A stretch of DNA of 64,000 nt from Sambucus nigra (GCA_949130495.1 OX422217.1:578814606-578878605); one strand, 5' to 3'; shown: positions 42,797 through 55,856, counted from the first letter of the stretch. Notes: generated by a model from the letters alone, not told the origin. Program-made: numbers and translations.

Positions 42797-45700
42797 TCAT
42801 TGGTAGTATTTTTGGAGGTGCTCAGCGTTCCAAGGGTTCTTGAATTCTTCCCCATCAATTGTCTCTAGTCTAAAAGTTCCTAGTCAGATGACTTCTGAAA
42901 TGTGATATGGACCATGCCAGTTTGCCTCAAGCTTGTTTCCTTTATTAATTACCTTCTTGAGGACATAGTCTTCTTCTTTTAAGTTTGTCGACTTGACCCT
43001 TTTGTTATAGAAGCGAGCAGTCCTCTGCTGATACGCGACATTTCTGAGGGCAACATCTTCTCGAACTTCCTCCACCATGTCCAAGTCTAATCGTCTAATT
43101 ATATCACTTTTGGGAGAATCAAAGTTCAACACTCGATGAGTTAGTATGCCTATCTCAACAGGTACCATGACCTTTGTCCCAAATGCAAGCATATAAGATG
43201 CTTTTCCAGTTGTTGTTCTCGACGCGATTCTATAAGCCAAAGAATAGAGTGCAACTCATTAATCTAATTACCCTTGACAGCATCAAGTCTCTTCTTTAAT
43301 CCATTAAGCGAGGTTCTATTTATCACTTTTATTTGAACGTTGCTTTGTGGATTTCCTAGGGAAGAATGGAGTCTTTGGATCTTGGATTGAATACGGTATG
43401 CTTTGAATTCATCGTTATTAAATTGGTTGCCATGGTCGGTAATGAAGGCATAAGGCATGCCATACCTGAATATGATGTTCTTTTAAATGAATTGATATAC
43501 CTTCGAAGGTATATGAATTGATATTCTACCAGATGAATTGATATACCTTCATCATCAATAGAGATGCCTTATGAGAATTCTCATAGGGCGTCTATATTAA
43601 TGGCTCTACTTCCACCCACTTCGTGAAATAATAAACAACTACTATTAAGTACTTTAACCTGCCTTTGGTGGTCAGCAATGGGTCGACCACATCAATTCCC
43701 AAAATAGCAAATGGCCAGGGAGAAGTTATCGGTGTTAAAGCAGCGCCTGGTGCTCTGTGAACTACAGTAAATCTCTGGCACTTATCACATTTTCTTGCGA
43801 AGGACCTATAATCTACCCTCATAGTTAGCCAATAATACCCATGTGTGGTAATTCTCTAGACTAATGATTGACTAGCTTAATGAGATCCATAAGAACCTTC
43901 ATGTACCTCCTTAATCAAGCCAGCAACTTCCAATGAATGGACACAGCGTTGTAAGTAAATAATGTATCCCCTTTTGTATAAGAATCCCTTATCTAACACA
44001 TATCTAGGTTCTTTGTACTGAAACATTTTTGCTTCTTTTGGATCAGTCGGTAAAGTTCCTTCTTCAATGTAAGCTCTAATTGGATCCATCTAGGATGGCT
44101 CCAAATCTACAGTAATGAAATTGATCATTGGATCCTCCTCTATGCTCTTGGCTTCCAATATATCTACTAGAATGCTCCTTCTGGGTTATATTCTTGTTGC
44201 TGAAGCCATCCGAGAAAGTACATCAGCTAGGGAATTTTCAATCCTTGGTATTTTGTTATCTCTATAGCTAGAAATGTGGAAATTACTTCCATTGCCTTGT
44301 CCAAGTATCTCACTATCAAATCTCCAGTGACTCCAGATATATGAATCACTTGGTTGACGATTAATTAGGAATCACTGTGTACCACTACTTGTTGGGCGCC
44401 TAATGATTAGGCTAAATCAAGTCCAGTGATTAAAGCCTTATACTCGACTTCATTATTTGAAGAATAAAATTGAAACTTGAGGGCACATTCTACATTAATA
44501 TTATCAGGAGTGTTAAGTATGATATCAGTTCTTCTACTAGTTACACATGAAGATCCATCCATATATAAATTCCATAAGGAATTTCATTGCTAAAGCATTC
44601 TGAAGATAGAATTGTATAACATAAGACCTTTTTACATTCTTTTGCATATTTTCAGGCCATTTCTTACGCAATGGACAATTCCAGTTGATCGACGACGATT
44701 TTGGCTTACTTTTAAGCTGATCTCTCTTTCAAAAAAGTCTACTCAGCAGGCAAGTTGGGTTGGTCGTTAACCTCTGGATATGTAAATTCTTTAATGAAAT
44801 CTGTCAAAGCTTGCCCTTTTAATGATGATCTCGGATCGTAGATGATGTCGTACTCTCCCAGCTCTACTTCCTAATACATCAACTTGCTTGACTTTTCAGG
44901 TTTGTGCAGTGCTTGCCGAATAGGTAGATCGATGTATACGACTATGATGTGCACTTGAAAATAAGGCTTCATTGGCCTAGAGGCTTCAATGAGAGCTAAA
45001 GTTAATTTTTTCAAGGGTGGATACCTGATCTCTTCACCCCTGAATGCCTTACTAGTGTAGTACACTAGTTTCTGGATTCCATTTTTCAGCCAAACTAACG
45101 CCGAGATAACTGCGGATTTAAAAATAGCTAAATACAAATATAATTTTTTCCCAACGTTGGTCGGGACAATAATGATGGGGACCTGGACCCCAAATACTTA
45201 TTTAAATCCTAAAATGCTTCTTCACACTCCTTATTCCACTCGAAGGTCTTTTTGAGAAGCTTAAAGAATGATAAGAACCTATCTACTGCTAGACAAACAA
45301 ATCGATTTAGGGCAGCCACCCTACCAGGAAGATTTTGAACATCTTTTTTATCGGTTAGTGATTGCATTTCAATCAGAGCTTTGATTTTAGCAGGATTAGA
45401 TTTTATTCCTCTCTGATTTACTATAAATTCGAGGAACATTCCTTCTTGCACACCGAATATGCACTTAGTCGGATTCAGTTTCATCTGATGCTTTTTCAGT
45501 TGATCAAAATTTTGACTAAGGTCCTTGATATGATCTGAAGATTTCCTATTTTTAGTCAGCATGTCATCAACGTACACCTCCATATTCCTCCCAAACTATT
45601 CTTCAAACACCTTATTAACCAATCTCGGGTAAATTGTTCCAGTATTTTTAAGCTCAAAAGGCATCATATTGTAGCAATAATTACCTTAGTTGGTAATGAA

Positions 45701-46990
45701 AGAAATTTTTTCTCTGTTCTCTGGTTTCATTTTTATGTTGTTATATCCAGAATAGGCATCCGTGAAACTCAACAACTCATGTCCTGCTGTGGCATCTACT
45801 AAGTTATCAATTCGGGGCAAAGTAAAATGGTCCTTTGTACAAGACTTATTAAGATCGATAAAATCTACACACATTCGCCACTTATCCTTTTTCTTCTTGA
45901 CCATCACAACATTATCCAACCATATTGGATATTTGACATCCTCAATAAATCGGGATTTTTGTAATTTTTCTACCTCCTACTGAATGGCCTGGTTCTTTTC
46001 AGGATTGAACACCCTGCGCCTTTGTTTGATCGGCTTTGTGTCCCTGCTAATGTTGAGCTTACGACAGAGGAAATTGGGATAAATGCCAGGCATATCTTCA
46101 TTATTCCAGGCAAATTATGTTCTTTCCTTCCTTTAGGAAGGCAATCGATTCCTGTTTGAGGAGTGGGTCCAATGTGGATCCAGTTTGGGTGGTTCTTTTC
46201 AGTTTTTCATCATCCAAGATTATGATTTCATTAGATTCTACTATCTACCCTTTTACTAGCTCTGTTTCATTTCTAGGATCCAACGTATCAGCATCTGATT
46301 CACTATTGGGCTCCAGAGTGTTAACTTGGTAACTGGCGGTCTTTTTCTTCACGTCGACTAAGTCTTTCTACTCGGTTGAGGAGTCATAGCATTATCTACC
46401 CACCTTCTTATCCCACTTTACGACGCCAACCCCGAAGTGAGTAGGTAACTTTAAGCTTTGGTGGACAGTGGATGGTACAACTTCAAATTTCTTTAATCCT
46501 ACCCTGCCGAGGATCACATTGTAAGATGAATGAATATTTTTATCCATAATAAAGAAATGTATCTTCTTAGTGTGGCTTACAGGATAAGTGTTGAATAACA
46601 CTTCCAATTTGATTGTTCCTAGGGGATAAACTTTTTCCCTCAAAAATCCAATCAAGGTTAGACTTGTGGTACAGTTCTAATTGACTAAGCTTTAATCCCA
46701 AGCTCTGGAAATAGGGATAGATCATGATATCAGCTGAACATCCATTATCTATCAGAACCCTGCCAATGATGGCTTCCTAGATTCTAAACTTGACGACCAG
46801 TGAGTCGTCGTGGCGATAATATACTCCTGAGAGATCATTTTTGGACAAGCTAATGACAAGTTTATCTTTATTTACTTTCCTGGTCCAACCATCATCATTT
46901 AAGTTGATGCGGTGTATGTAGGAGCAGGTTTGTGCTTCATTAAGATATGATTTCCTCTTAGCAGTTTAATCTCCTCCTCTTGCATCTCCA
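42797..46990 (-). pseudogene. pol: Tat3 pol: protease, RT, RNase H, extra RNase H, integrase (broken)
   Basis: On the minus strand: protease about 46790-46392 (VLIDNGCSADIM, SSYNVILGRVGL); RT about 45990-45240 (KWRMCVDFIDLNKSCTKDHF, FTDAYSGYN, and an intact YVDD box in MEVYVDDMLTK); RNase H about 45140-44870; extra RNase H about 44560-44300 (MDGSSCV, SSNNEVEYKALITGLDLA, VVHSDS); integrase zinc finger and core 44089-43264 (KCDKCQRF, GIDVVDP, ITDHGNQF), and C-terminus to 42797 (ETIDGEEFKNPWNAEHLQKY). Dozens of stops and frameshifts are present. Unlike Tat1, the RT catalytic pair is conserved, so the two Tat copies decayed independently. Confidence 0.87.
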
Positions 46991-47099
46991 CCTATGATGA
47001 GATGGCAGTTAAATGAACCAACACTTATCATAGCTACCTCCATTTCTAGTTGCTTAGGCTTCTTTGGCAAGTCTGGATCGTCTTCGTAACCATCTCCGT

Positions 47100-48589
47100 G
47101 GCCTCATTTCTTGTCGTCTCTAGGTTTACAGGGAGAATTTGACCTTCCTCCTATTTCTCGGCTCTCATGCCGATAAATAAATTTGCTCAACTTTCCTCAA
47201 TTAATAAGAGACTTAAGTGTATCCTCAGCTTCTCGAGCCACTTCAAATCTTTATTATGCTTAATTTCTTCGAGGATATGGTGAATATTGACCGTCAGTGA
47301 AGTGTATGATTCATAATTTTTGGGGTTGTCTTATTTTTTCTATTTTTTCTCCTTATGTTTAAGCTTGGTGATAGGGCTTTGCTTTGCAGCCATTGCTTCC
47401 TTAGCATTCATGATTTTTTCGGCCTTATCCATGAGCTTTGTCATGGTTTTATGGGGATATTTGGCCAATGCATAGTAAAGTTTTTTTGGACGTATTCTAC
47501 TCATTAAGGAGGTGATAGATGTTTTTTCTTCATAATCAACCACTTCCCGTTTCTCATTATTGAAACGAGTGATATATTCTCTAGTGATCTCTCCTTCTTG
47601 TTGCCTAACACTTAGAAGATGAGATACTCTCTTAACTGGCTTGGCCTTAAACAGATGAATAACTCAGCTAGTTAATTAAAACTATAAATTTATCCTCACA
47701 GTAAGTTATTGTACCATACCTGGGCTGAACCTTTTATGGTGCTTGAAAAACTTATACATCTCATTTCATCAGGAACAGAATAGATATCAGCAGTCCCCTG
47801 ATATTGCTCAATGTTTAAAATAGGATCAGTCTTACCATTATATGTAGGGGTAACCACTGGTGTCTTAAACTTAGATGGGGTAGGAAAATCAATAATCGCT
47901 TGGATAAATGGAGATCCTTTGACAAAATTATGCGGTAATGGATTCTTCGCCTTGGCCATCTCCCCTAATTGATCTTCTAATCATTGAATCAACCCCTTCC
48001 ATGAAGGATTTTCAACTTTAGACCTATTAGAATCAGTTCAACCATCTCTTTCATGCATTTGTGATGAGATCTCTTCTTAAGAAGTTTGCTCGATACGCAC
48101 GGATCCTTGGGAACTTATTTTGGATCAAACTGGTCTTTTATGATGTTCGGTATGCCACTCTCTTGATCAAGATGGTTCTTCCTGGTGCCCTCTATTTACT
48201 TGAGGCCCTAGACGATCTAAGGTTGATGCCCTACTTAATCATTCCAAAGCACTTGGACGTTAAAAAGTAAGAGAGGAACCATCATAATAATCCATATACC
48301 TGATTAAAGAACTAACCCCTGGGCGGTAGGACCTATCACGTGAGGACCTAAAATAACTATTTTTCTTCTTCCTATGAGGAGGAGGGAGAATTTCACTTTT
48401 GAAATACGGATTATTAGTATGCCGAGATGGAGCCACTGGCCTAACTTGTAATGATTGAGCCAATTGCCTCATAGTTTCCTCCATCGCTGCTTGCCCTTTG
48501 ACAAGATTGAGTAGAATTCCATTGAGGTCAGTCGTAGTGGGAGGAATGTTGCCTCCTGCAGCATTACTTCTTTCAGGAATGTCATTCAT
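47100..48589 (-). pseudogene. gag: Tat3 gag (broken)
   Basis: It starts at ATG 48589-48587 (MNDIPERSNAAGGNIPPTTT), with an N-terminal Gln-rich helix region to 48260. A degraded stretch follows (48250-47960). The Gag core is at 47959-47340 (TDPILNIEQYQGTADIYSVP, then SSTIKGSAQVWYNNLL, and KLMDKAEKIMNAKEAMAAKQ), closely parallel to the Tat1 Gag. The C-terminal zinc-type region is decayed in 47330-47100. Several frameshifts and stops are present. Open frames on the plus strand here (48061-48270, 48616-48837) are not genes. Confidence 0.83.
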
Positions 48590-48655
48590 CTTGTGAAATC
48601 TTTCAAGAAATTTAAATGAATATTTTTTGGTGGAGAACGATGATAGATAACATGC

Positions 48656-48673
48656 TTCCCACAGACGATGCCA
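48656..48673 (-). other. Tat3 primer binding site
   Basis: The minus strand reads TGGCATCGTCTGTGGGAA, one base different from the Tat1 site. It lies six bases from the LTR edge at 48680. Confidence 0.8.
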
Positions 48674-48679
48674 ATCAGT

Positions 48680-49205
48680 TGATGTCTAAAATTAGTTGTG
48701 ATTTATATGATGCCAATTTTATAATCATAGGAAAAATATTGGGAAACATGAAAGGGACACGAGAATTTTTAAGTGGTTCTACAATAAGAAAAGTCTATGT
48801 TCACTGTGATTGTATTGTTGATGATGATTACAGATAACTAGGTATTCGTGGTACAAGAATGACCTTGTACTTGTATTTCTTGCGTTTTGTGAAAGGAATA
48901 CATTATATTTATAGTGACATTGAGATCAAGGGTTGGAACAACTTTATATATCTAAACATTTACAACCATACATAATAAATGTGACTGTTGATGGCATTGG
49001 GCACGTGTAGAATGACTCTTAGCCTCTTTTTACGTGATAATTATTTATCTACAATGATGGTTTGTATTCTTTGAGTTGGTCGGCTTGCTGTCAGATCAAC
49101 TATCTTCTAAGTTGATCAAGTAATTGATGACTAGGGTTAGTGCCACGTCAGGGGATAGGTGTCCCTTTATAATTAGTCCACATAGATGGAAATTTTTTGG
49201 CATCA
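48680..49205 (-). repeat. Tat3 5' LTR (526 bp)
   Basis: Pairs with 25320-25845. On the minus strand a TATA-like CTATAAATATAATG lies at about 48901-48915. Confidence 0.9.
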
Positions 49206-50396
49206 ACAATGGGCAAAAGCCATGTCTAAGTTATAAAATGTTGCGGCATTATTAAAAAACCTAAGGACACTGACTTCCAAGTTTAAGTATAGAGGCCATG
49301 GACTCCTAAGTTTAAGTTTAAAGCCACACGGTCCTAGCATCAAATGAAGAAAGGCCACATTCTTCACTTACAACTAAACAGCGTGGCCAAATTGAATAAG
49401 TACATGATGCAAAATCTAAACCAGGCTACTCGAAGGCCACAACCTTACACCGAAGATCGTGGATAGGAGGACAAATAAAAAACATATATGTTCAACAGGT
49501 GGGAAATATCAAAACCTAAACCCTTGAAATTCAAAACAATAACATCAATAAATAATATCTCATGTTCTTAACATAAAGTTGACACAACACAAACCTAATC
49601 CTTTCAAGAGCTGCCTTTTCCAGCCTAAAATCCAATCCAACTATGGATTACATAAACAACATCTCGCTAACAACAATTCACACTCAATATCTATCAAAAC
49701 TCCTCAAAATAAAACATATCTCAAAAATTTCTTCACTGTTAAAACCTAAACCCAAAAAACATTGATTCGATGCTAGACTTAGGGATTATAGTTTATTAGT
49801 TCAGATTTACGAACTCAATTCAGTTTAGAGTTAAAACTTATTTCATATTTCAATCACAATTTGATCTTTACGAATTGCGAATCTAAGTTATGGAAGCAAA
49901 AATGAAAAACCCATATAACACTTAACATTAAATTGAAAAAGTTTCAATCGATTTCATGAAGTATTGAAAACTGATAGGAATAAAACCCAATCAGAAGCAG
50001 TGAAGAAGTCATAAGAAATGAGGAAAAACCAATCTAGAAATTGAGGAAATGGGTTGCTGGAAAAGTCGCCAGAAATCGCATTCGTTTTGCCTAAAATCAC
50101 CTAAGTCATTCTTCTCTCAAAGGTTGAAAAAATTAATGAAGTCACTGCCTCAGGGCATTTATATAAGAGGTTGCAAAAAGTAAAATGTCGAAGAATTTGA
50201 AATTCCTGAACAAATGGCTGCATTAATCACAAGACCTCATTATCAACAAGACCATAGCCTCTCAAAAATAGGTTGTGTTATACAAAAGGTTTAGTTCTCT
50301 TAGTAATATGACTCACTTTCAAGAAGATGGCCCGTAGATAAGAGAAAATCCTAACGCTAAATCACTTACCTCTTAGCACCGAGGCTTTGGGGATTT
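49206..50396 (+). other. Tat2 3' region: antisense promoter/leader side
   Basis: Noncoding sequence between Tat3 and the Tat2 3' LTR. At 49269-49345 there are imperfect repeats of CAAGTTTAAGT. At 50158-50166 the minus strand has TTATATAAA, a plausible TATA box for the antisense transcript whose exons would be at 25030-23860, now separated by Tat3. TTTGGGGATT at 50385-50394 is the likely polypurine tract. Confidence 0.45.
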
Positions 50397-51150
50397 TATT
50401 ATACACAAAATATATCGACCAATAAATAAGAGACACGTGGCATGGAATCCCATGTAAATGCAATAAAAATATGCTCAAGTACTTACAAAAGGCCTCAGAT
50501 TATAAGGAAGGCCACAGTCTGGTACCCTAACAGTCTACGGACTACTCCTCACTTGCCCCATTGATATATAGACCACAACCTAGTACACAGACATGTCACG
50601 AACTGAAAGAACAAGACTACCTCAGAGGCCACGGCCAGGTGACTTATAGACCGCTGCCCCTCAAGCATAGCCTAACCCCATAAATATAGGACATGATCCC
50701 TGACACATCAACATTGGATCTCCGGATGTCCATCTTCAAAAAATATTCCATCTGATTAATACTTATCCATACGTCACATGTGTTGTGCATGTGACACCTT
50801 CACCAACTACTATAAATAGATGTCATCACCTCCTCATTTTACAAATAAGATCTCAATAATGAAGTTTTGCCTAATTCTTTTTAGCTTCTCTCTACACTGG
50901 AGTCCACACTCTGGTTACCGGCTCCGACAGCCCAAGTCACTACTAGTCGGGGCCTCTTTTAGTCTGCACTATAGAGTTCACATCCTCTACTATATAGAAT
51001 TTATATTTATATACATTTATCCTATTTATCTCCTCTTGTATGCCTCTAAGGCCTCCAGACTTGTACTATTATATGAATATAATGAGAACTTGTATCCATA
51101 GTGGAAGTAGGCTCATTTTAACTATCGAACCACTCGAAATATCGTGGTTA
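50397..51150 (+). repeat. Tat2 3' LTR (right edge uncertain)
   Basis: The first 375 bp align with 15819-16187. TATAAATA lies at 50811-50818 and is preceded by an inverted repeat GTCACATG (50773-50780) / CATGTGAC (50788-50795) with a 7-base spacer. TATA is followed by GATGTCATCACCTCC, which parallels AGAGGTCATCCTCTA after the Tat1 TATA box. The end cannot be fixed because the 5' copy is truncated; I place it near 51150. Confidence 0.6.
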
Positions 51151-52320
51151 TGACTCTTTATCTCTTTTTTACTCTATTTCTATACTTCGACTATTATTTA
51201 TGGCTTTGATAGAATATTTTACTCTAGTATATCCATTTCTTTATAATAATAATTGGTTTTAATGATGTTTTGGGTTTAAACCTTTTTCTACGAAATGGGT
51301 TTGAAACTTGGTTTCTGTCTTTAAAAAATTCAAGGATGTTTACAAGAGCTTGGAAAGGAACCTTACTCAATGGGATTATTATTGTAAGTTTATGTGTTTG
51401 ATGAAGGAAACCAAGGTATCCTTTTATAGGATCACTTTGAGAAACCAGTCGTTGGAGGGTAGTGTAGTAAATTTTGGGTCACTTGGAATTCAAATTTTAA
51501 AACTAGTTGTTATGATATTTTGGTTCTTTAAACATTTATAGTCGACTATACATTTTTTAGTCAACTAAGTCCTTCTTGGCTGAAATGGAACTTTGCATTT
51601 TAGAAGGTAGATCCACTTGGCCTATTTTAGTTTACTATGCATTGAGTTATAGTCGAATATACTTAGTTATGGATGAATAACTCCTTCTTATTTTGGGAAC
51701 TATTATGTTGGGGTTAGGTTCCATCTTCTGGGTAGGATTAGTAGGGTTTAGGTATGTTTAGGAACGTTAATTTTGAGCATATACAAAACTAAAAATACTT
51801 TACTAACACTTGTATAATAGTTCCCATGAAGGTATAGAAAGGGTCCTCTGGTCTTTGATCATTCTTCTGGATTTCTTAGGATATGCTATGTTTCTTTCCA
51901 TGAGATGATCAAGAACTTGCTTGCATTAATAGTTTCAACTTGAACTTCTCTTGATGATTTGTTTAATCTTTGTGGTTTTAACTTTTGATGCATGTGAGTT
52001 GAACTTTCTAGGATTTGTTGAGTGCTTTGAATGTTCATTGTAATATTTGGGCATGAGTTCATGGTTTCAGGGATGGACTGATACTTGTAATATTTTTCAT
52101 CATGAATTGAGTTCTTGTTTTTATCTCAAGTACATTATAAAGAAGATAGTGAAGTGTGATCATATACCAATTGTGTTATTATCAGACAAAATCTTTTTTA
52201 CTTGAAACATATTATGTTTCACATTTAGTTCTAAATTAATATTACAACCCAAACATTCAAGTAATTATCCTGAGTTAATTAGTCCAAGTTTAATAGGTGT
52301 TAGCGCATTCATATATAACA
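51151..52320 (-). repeat. probable remainder of the minus-strand copia LTR
   Basis: It contains repeated GTCGACTATAC / GTCAACTAAGTCC / GTCGAATATACTTAG motifs (51541-51690) of the kind found in plant copia LTRs. It would complete the LTR broken at 15818. If so, the LTR end is near ATATATAACA at 52311-52320. This join is inferred from nesting order and base composition, not from a matching partner LTR. Confidence 0.35.
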
Positions 52321-53160
52321 CTTTGGGCCCAAATAACATAGTTTAAATTTACATAAGTACAAATAATTTATTTTATTTACCCTTAAATTTATTTAATCCA
52401 TTTTCCAACATATTATTCAATTAATCCCTTATTTTAATTATTTACCAAAAATATGTGGTATTATAAAATGAACTACTTATAGGGGATAATTTCAAACGTC
52501 ACCACGATTTTTATTAAAACGTCTTTCACTAAGGATCGTACTCTAATTACTATGATTACTTATACTAATTAAAAATGTGAAGGGAGTGAAAGTTTGCAAG
52601 AATACTTATCTATTTTTTGCTATTTTTGCAAAAAAGGTTATTTAAAGGATTTTTATTTTTATTTGAAGGGAATTCAACACAAACACCATGTTGTTTCCTA
52701 TTGCAAAAGGATGGTCACTTATTGGATTTTTGTCAATTTCTTAATAACCTTCTGTGCATTTGAATGATAAGGAGAGGAAACAATTGTAGTTAGAAAGGGG
52801 AAGAGAAAGTAAAGAACCCGATGGAGAAAGGTTCATAATAATGGATGGAAAGAGAAATTCATTATACCTCCCATGAAATATGTCAATCCTGTCATGCCTA
52901 TCCTTAAGACCTCCCGAGTTAGTCATGAGTAGATAAGGAAATATGTTTTGGATACAATTTATATAGAGACCAAAAAGGTATCCTACTTTGGATATCTCCA
53001 CCTCTACTAGTCAGAGTGTTTCCATGAGTGCCTAGTATCCTTTGAGATTTCTTATCATGTAACCTTAGACCTTTCGTAATTCCTTCCAGGATTTATCTTT
53101 TGTGTGTTTTTCTTTGTTCATCAATTTTGAAAAATCTAAAATGATTTTTTAATAAACTTA
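52321..53160. other. AT-rich stretch, nothing recognised
   Basis: No coding, LTR or repeat feature could be supported here on either strand. The short minus-strand frame at 52741-53001 has no recognisable motif. Confidence 0.5.
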
Positions 53161-53161
53161 T

Positions 53162-53163
<2 letters not shown>

Positions 53164-53211
<48 letters not shown>

Positions 53212-53497
53212 TATTTACTTTTAATTCTTGTATGAGCTTTGTACACCATGCCTATCTTTGTTATTTATCATAATTAGGATTAACTTGCGAATTATTTTTT
53301 ATTTTGGTTATTCCAATCATATATATATATATATATAAGCTCATACAAGAATTAAAAGTAAATTATATATATATATATATATATATTATTTACTTTTAAT
53401 TCTTGTATGAGCTTTGTACACCATGCCTATCTTTGTTATTTATCATAATTAGGATTAACTTGCGAATTATTTTTTATTTTGGTTATTCCAATCATAT
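53164..53497. repeat. (CA)n(TA)n microsatellite with 112-bp direct duplication and inverted arm
   Basis: A (CA)n(TA)n run (53164-53210) is followed by a 112-bp segment (53211-53322) repeated without visible change at 53386-53497, offset 175 bp. Between the copies are two (TA)n runs around a segment (53337-53365) that is the reverse complement of the start of each copy (about 27 bp perfect, AATTCTTGTATGAGCTT core). Confidence 0.93.
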
Positions 53498-55020
53498 TTT
53501 GATTATATTATTACATTTATTTTATCTTTAGTTGATCCATGTATGTTATAATTCCTTACATAATAGAGTATTTTCATCTTTGCATATTTTGTACTTAGGC
53601 CTTGAATGCTCTTTTATTCTTAAGACTTATGAATTCTCTAGATTTTGTTATCTTAGGACTTAGTGAGATTATAATAACATCTCTTGGATTTTGATCTTTT
53701 ACTGTGTAATCATTATGTCATATCACTTGTCTTTCATGGTTCTACATATATTTCATTGTAAAATTTAAAAAGATATTTTTTATACAATCATTTTTATGCC
53801 TTTTAGATGAGATACTCCATGGAATATTTTTGTATATCAAAATGGCTTATTTGATCATTTTTTTTATTTAGGAATATGACATGTGATTCATGAGATGAAT
53901 TCTATTTTCTTTTGAGTCTTATAAAATTTGAAAGAAATTATGCTTTGATAATATATACTCTTATCTTGTTTCACTTTACATCGCACTATAAGGGATGAGA
54001 AAGTTTCATGATCTTTTATGAAATGTTCAAAGCTTCAAAATACTAGTGAAATAATGTCTAATTCCTTATTGTGTATGTGTGAGATTTGTGGTTCATGATT
54101 TAGAGAAGTTGAAAAATCTCATGTTATATCTTTATTAGGGCTAAAACATTTAATGTGTTATGCTACTTTCGAAAATTAGAAATATTAAATGTCTTTGTTT
54201 TGAATGAAAGCCACCACTTGCAAAATAATTTGAACAAAGTCAAGGTCCAAAAAATTTATATCGATCCAAATTTAAGTAATATTAAGAATATGAGAAAAAA
54301 ATATTTTAACTCAAAATTGCTTATTGAGGGGGAAAAGTGGTAGTTAAATATGCTTATAAAAGGGTATTGGATATTTCACTTGAGTCAAAGTTTAGAGTCT
54401 TTGGTTTATGATTTGTATTTTTCAATTGAACTTGAGTATAGACCTTACTCTTAATGGTGTTCATTGTTTTTAATTTTCACAAGCAGGACATGATATTATG
54501 TTTATGGTTAATCATCTCATCATGTTATTATCCTTTTATAGATAATATTTTATTATTATTATTATGAACAATAGACATAAAGTCAAAATTTGGTAAGTGT
54601 GATAATATCGCCTATATTTTTACTTATCAACTTTGGTTTAAGAGTTGTTCTCATTTGGTATATATATGCATGTGCATATTTTTAAAACCATTTATGATTT
54701 GGGATTTGATTTTTAAGAGATCTCATTTAATTACATATTAATTAGTGTCTATTATAATCATATGCTCTTTGTTGTACTTATTTTGGGGTTCAATACATCT
54801 CTTTATTTATGTTATATCTTGATAATTGTGGTTATATTTTTGGATTTATGCATCATTATTGATCATTTATGACTATATTTTTTAATATCCCATGTTACTT
54901 TGATCTTCTTAAGGATATTGTGTTAAATAACATGTTTTCCTCATAACTAGTATGTAGTTTACTTTCTCATGTTATTATTTGTTCTTTTCTTAATTCTTTC
55001 ATTTTTCCTTTGTAGATTCC
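53498..55020. other. AT-rich stretch, nothing recognised
   Basis: No protein motif, LTR end or repeat pair was identified. The plus frame at 54155-54343 is short and unrecognised. Confidence 0.5.
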
Positions 55021-55850
55021 ATGATAAAAGGGGGTTAAGTTTCCCAAATGGAGAGAGGCTATGGGGAGAATCAATTTATGACAAAGAGAGAGAAAACTAT
55101 TATAGGTAGTAAAATCCTACCGTTATATGATGAATGCAATTAAAGTCGAGCAAGATAAAAACAATCATAGTCACACAAGAATACAGTATGTACACGGTTC
55201 AACAATATTCCTACATCTACCGAGTGTTTCTCTCTCTTTATTGATTGTCTCTAGATAACCAAGATTACATTACTCTTTCTCAGGGGTATGGATTACAAGT
55301 ATAGAGAATAGAAAGAGGTCGAGTCAGGTGGAACTCCATGACCTTAAATAGATATCATGACTTGATTAGTTCCATCTAATTTTAATATTTATGATTATCG
55401 GCCTCAATTAATCCTCATCATTTTGCGTTGTGATCATTGATAGGTCTAGCAGACACATGTCACTTCCTTATGCATGGCCGAATAATTCCCCCATAATTGC
55501 CCTCAAAACTTTACAGTTGATTAGGGTACAGAGGTTTGTTCATCTTCTAAGTGGAATCTTGATTGTAACAGACAGTGAGATATGGCCATCCGTAGGAGCA
55601 ATGGTCTGAAGAAGATGAAACTTGGTGTTTTGAGTTGTAAACTTACTTCATTCTTCTAGTTAGACTTGGGTGTATGCACGTAATTTTCTCGATATTTCAG
55701 GGGGCACATTAGTAACTATGTGTTGATTAGACCAAGAGGCAATAATGTATGCCAACCACCATTTGGGGGGTGTCTGTAATGATAAAACTATCTTCGAAGT
55801 TTATAGCAACCTACTAATGAACTTAATACTGTGAATTTGGAGCCTTTTCA
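55021..55850. other. possible decayed copia LTR
   Basis: AAAAGGGGGTTAAG at 55027-55040 looks like a copia polypurine tract. The following sequence (CACGGTTCAACAATATTCC, CTACATCTACCGAG) resembles the GTGGTTCAATAACTACCTACATC stretch of the copia LTR at 15353. No partner LTR or primer site was found. Confidence 0.3.
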
Positions 55851-55856
55851 GTTTCA

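Larger units (their letters stand above)
25320..49205 (-). mobile_element. Tat3: minus-strand Ty3/gypsy element, Tat type, carrying a nested copia array
   Basis: Two 526-bp LTRs (25320-25845 and 48680-49205) flank a body. Read on the minus strand, the body has a primer site, gag, protease, RT, two RNase H domains and integrase (48589-42797), then a repeat-bearing spacer and antisense genes. The antisense region is split by the copia insertion 28881-41044. Without that insertion the element is about 11.7 kb. No matching 5-bp target duplication is visible (GTTGT on the left, ACAAT on the right), so one end may have been altered by recombination or mutation. Confidence 0.88.

Noticed and set aside
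48061..48270. 69-residue plus-strand frame
   Set aside because: It is antisense to the decayed middle of Tat3 gag; a Gag-like frame is readable on the minus strand.
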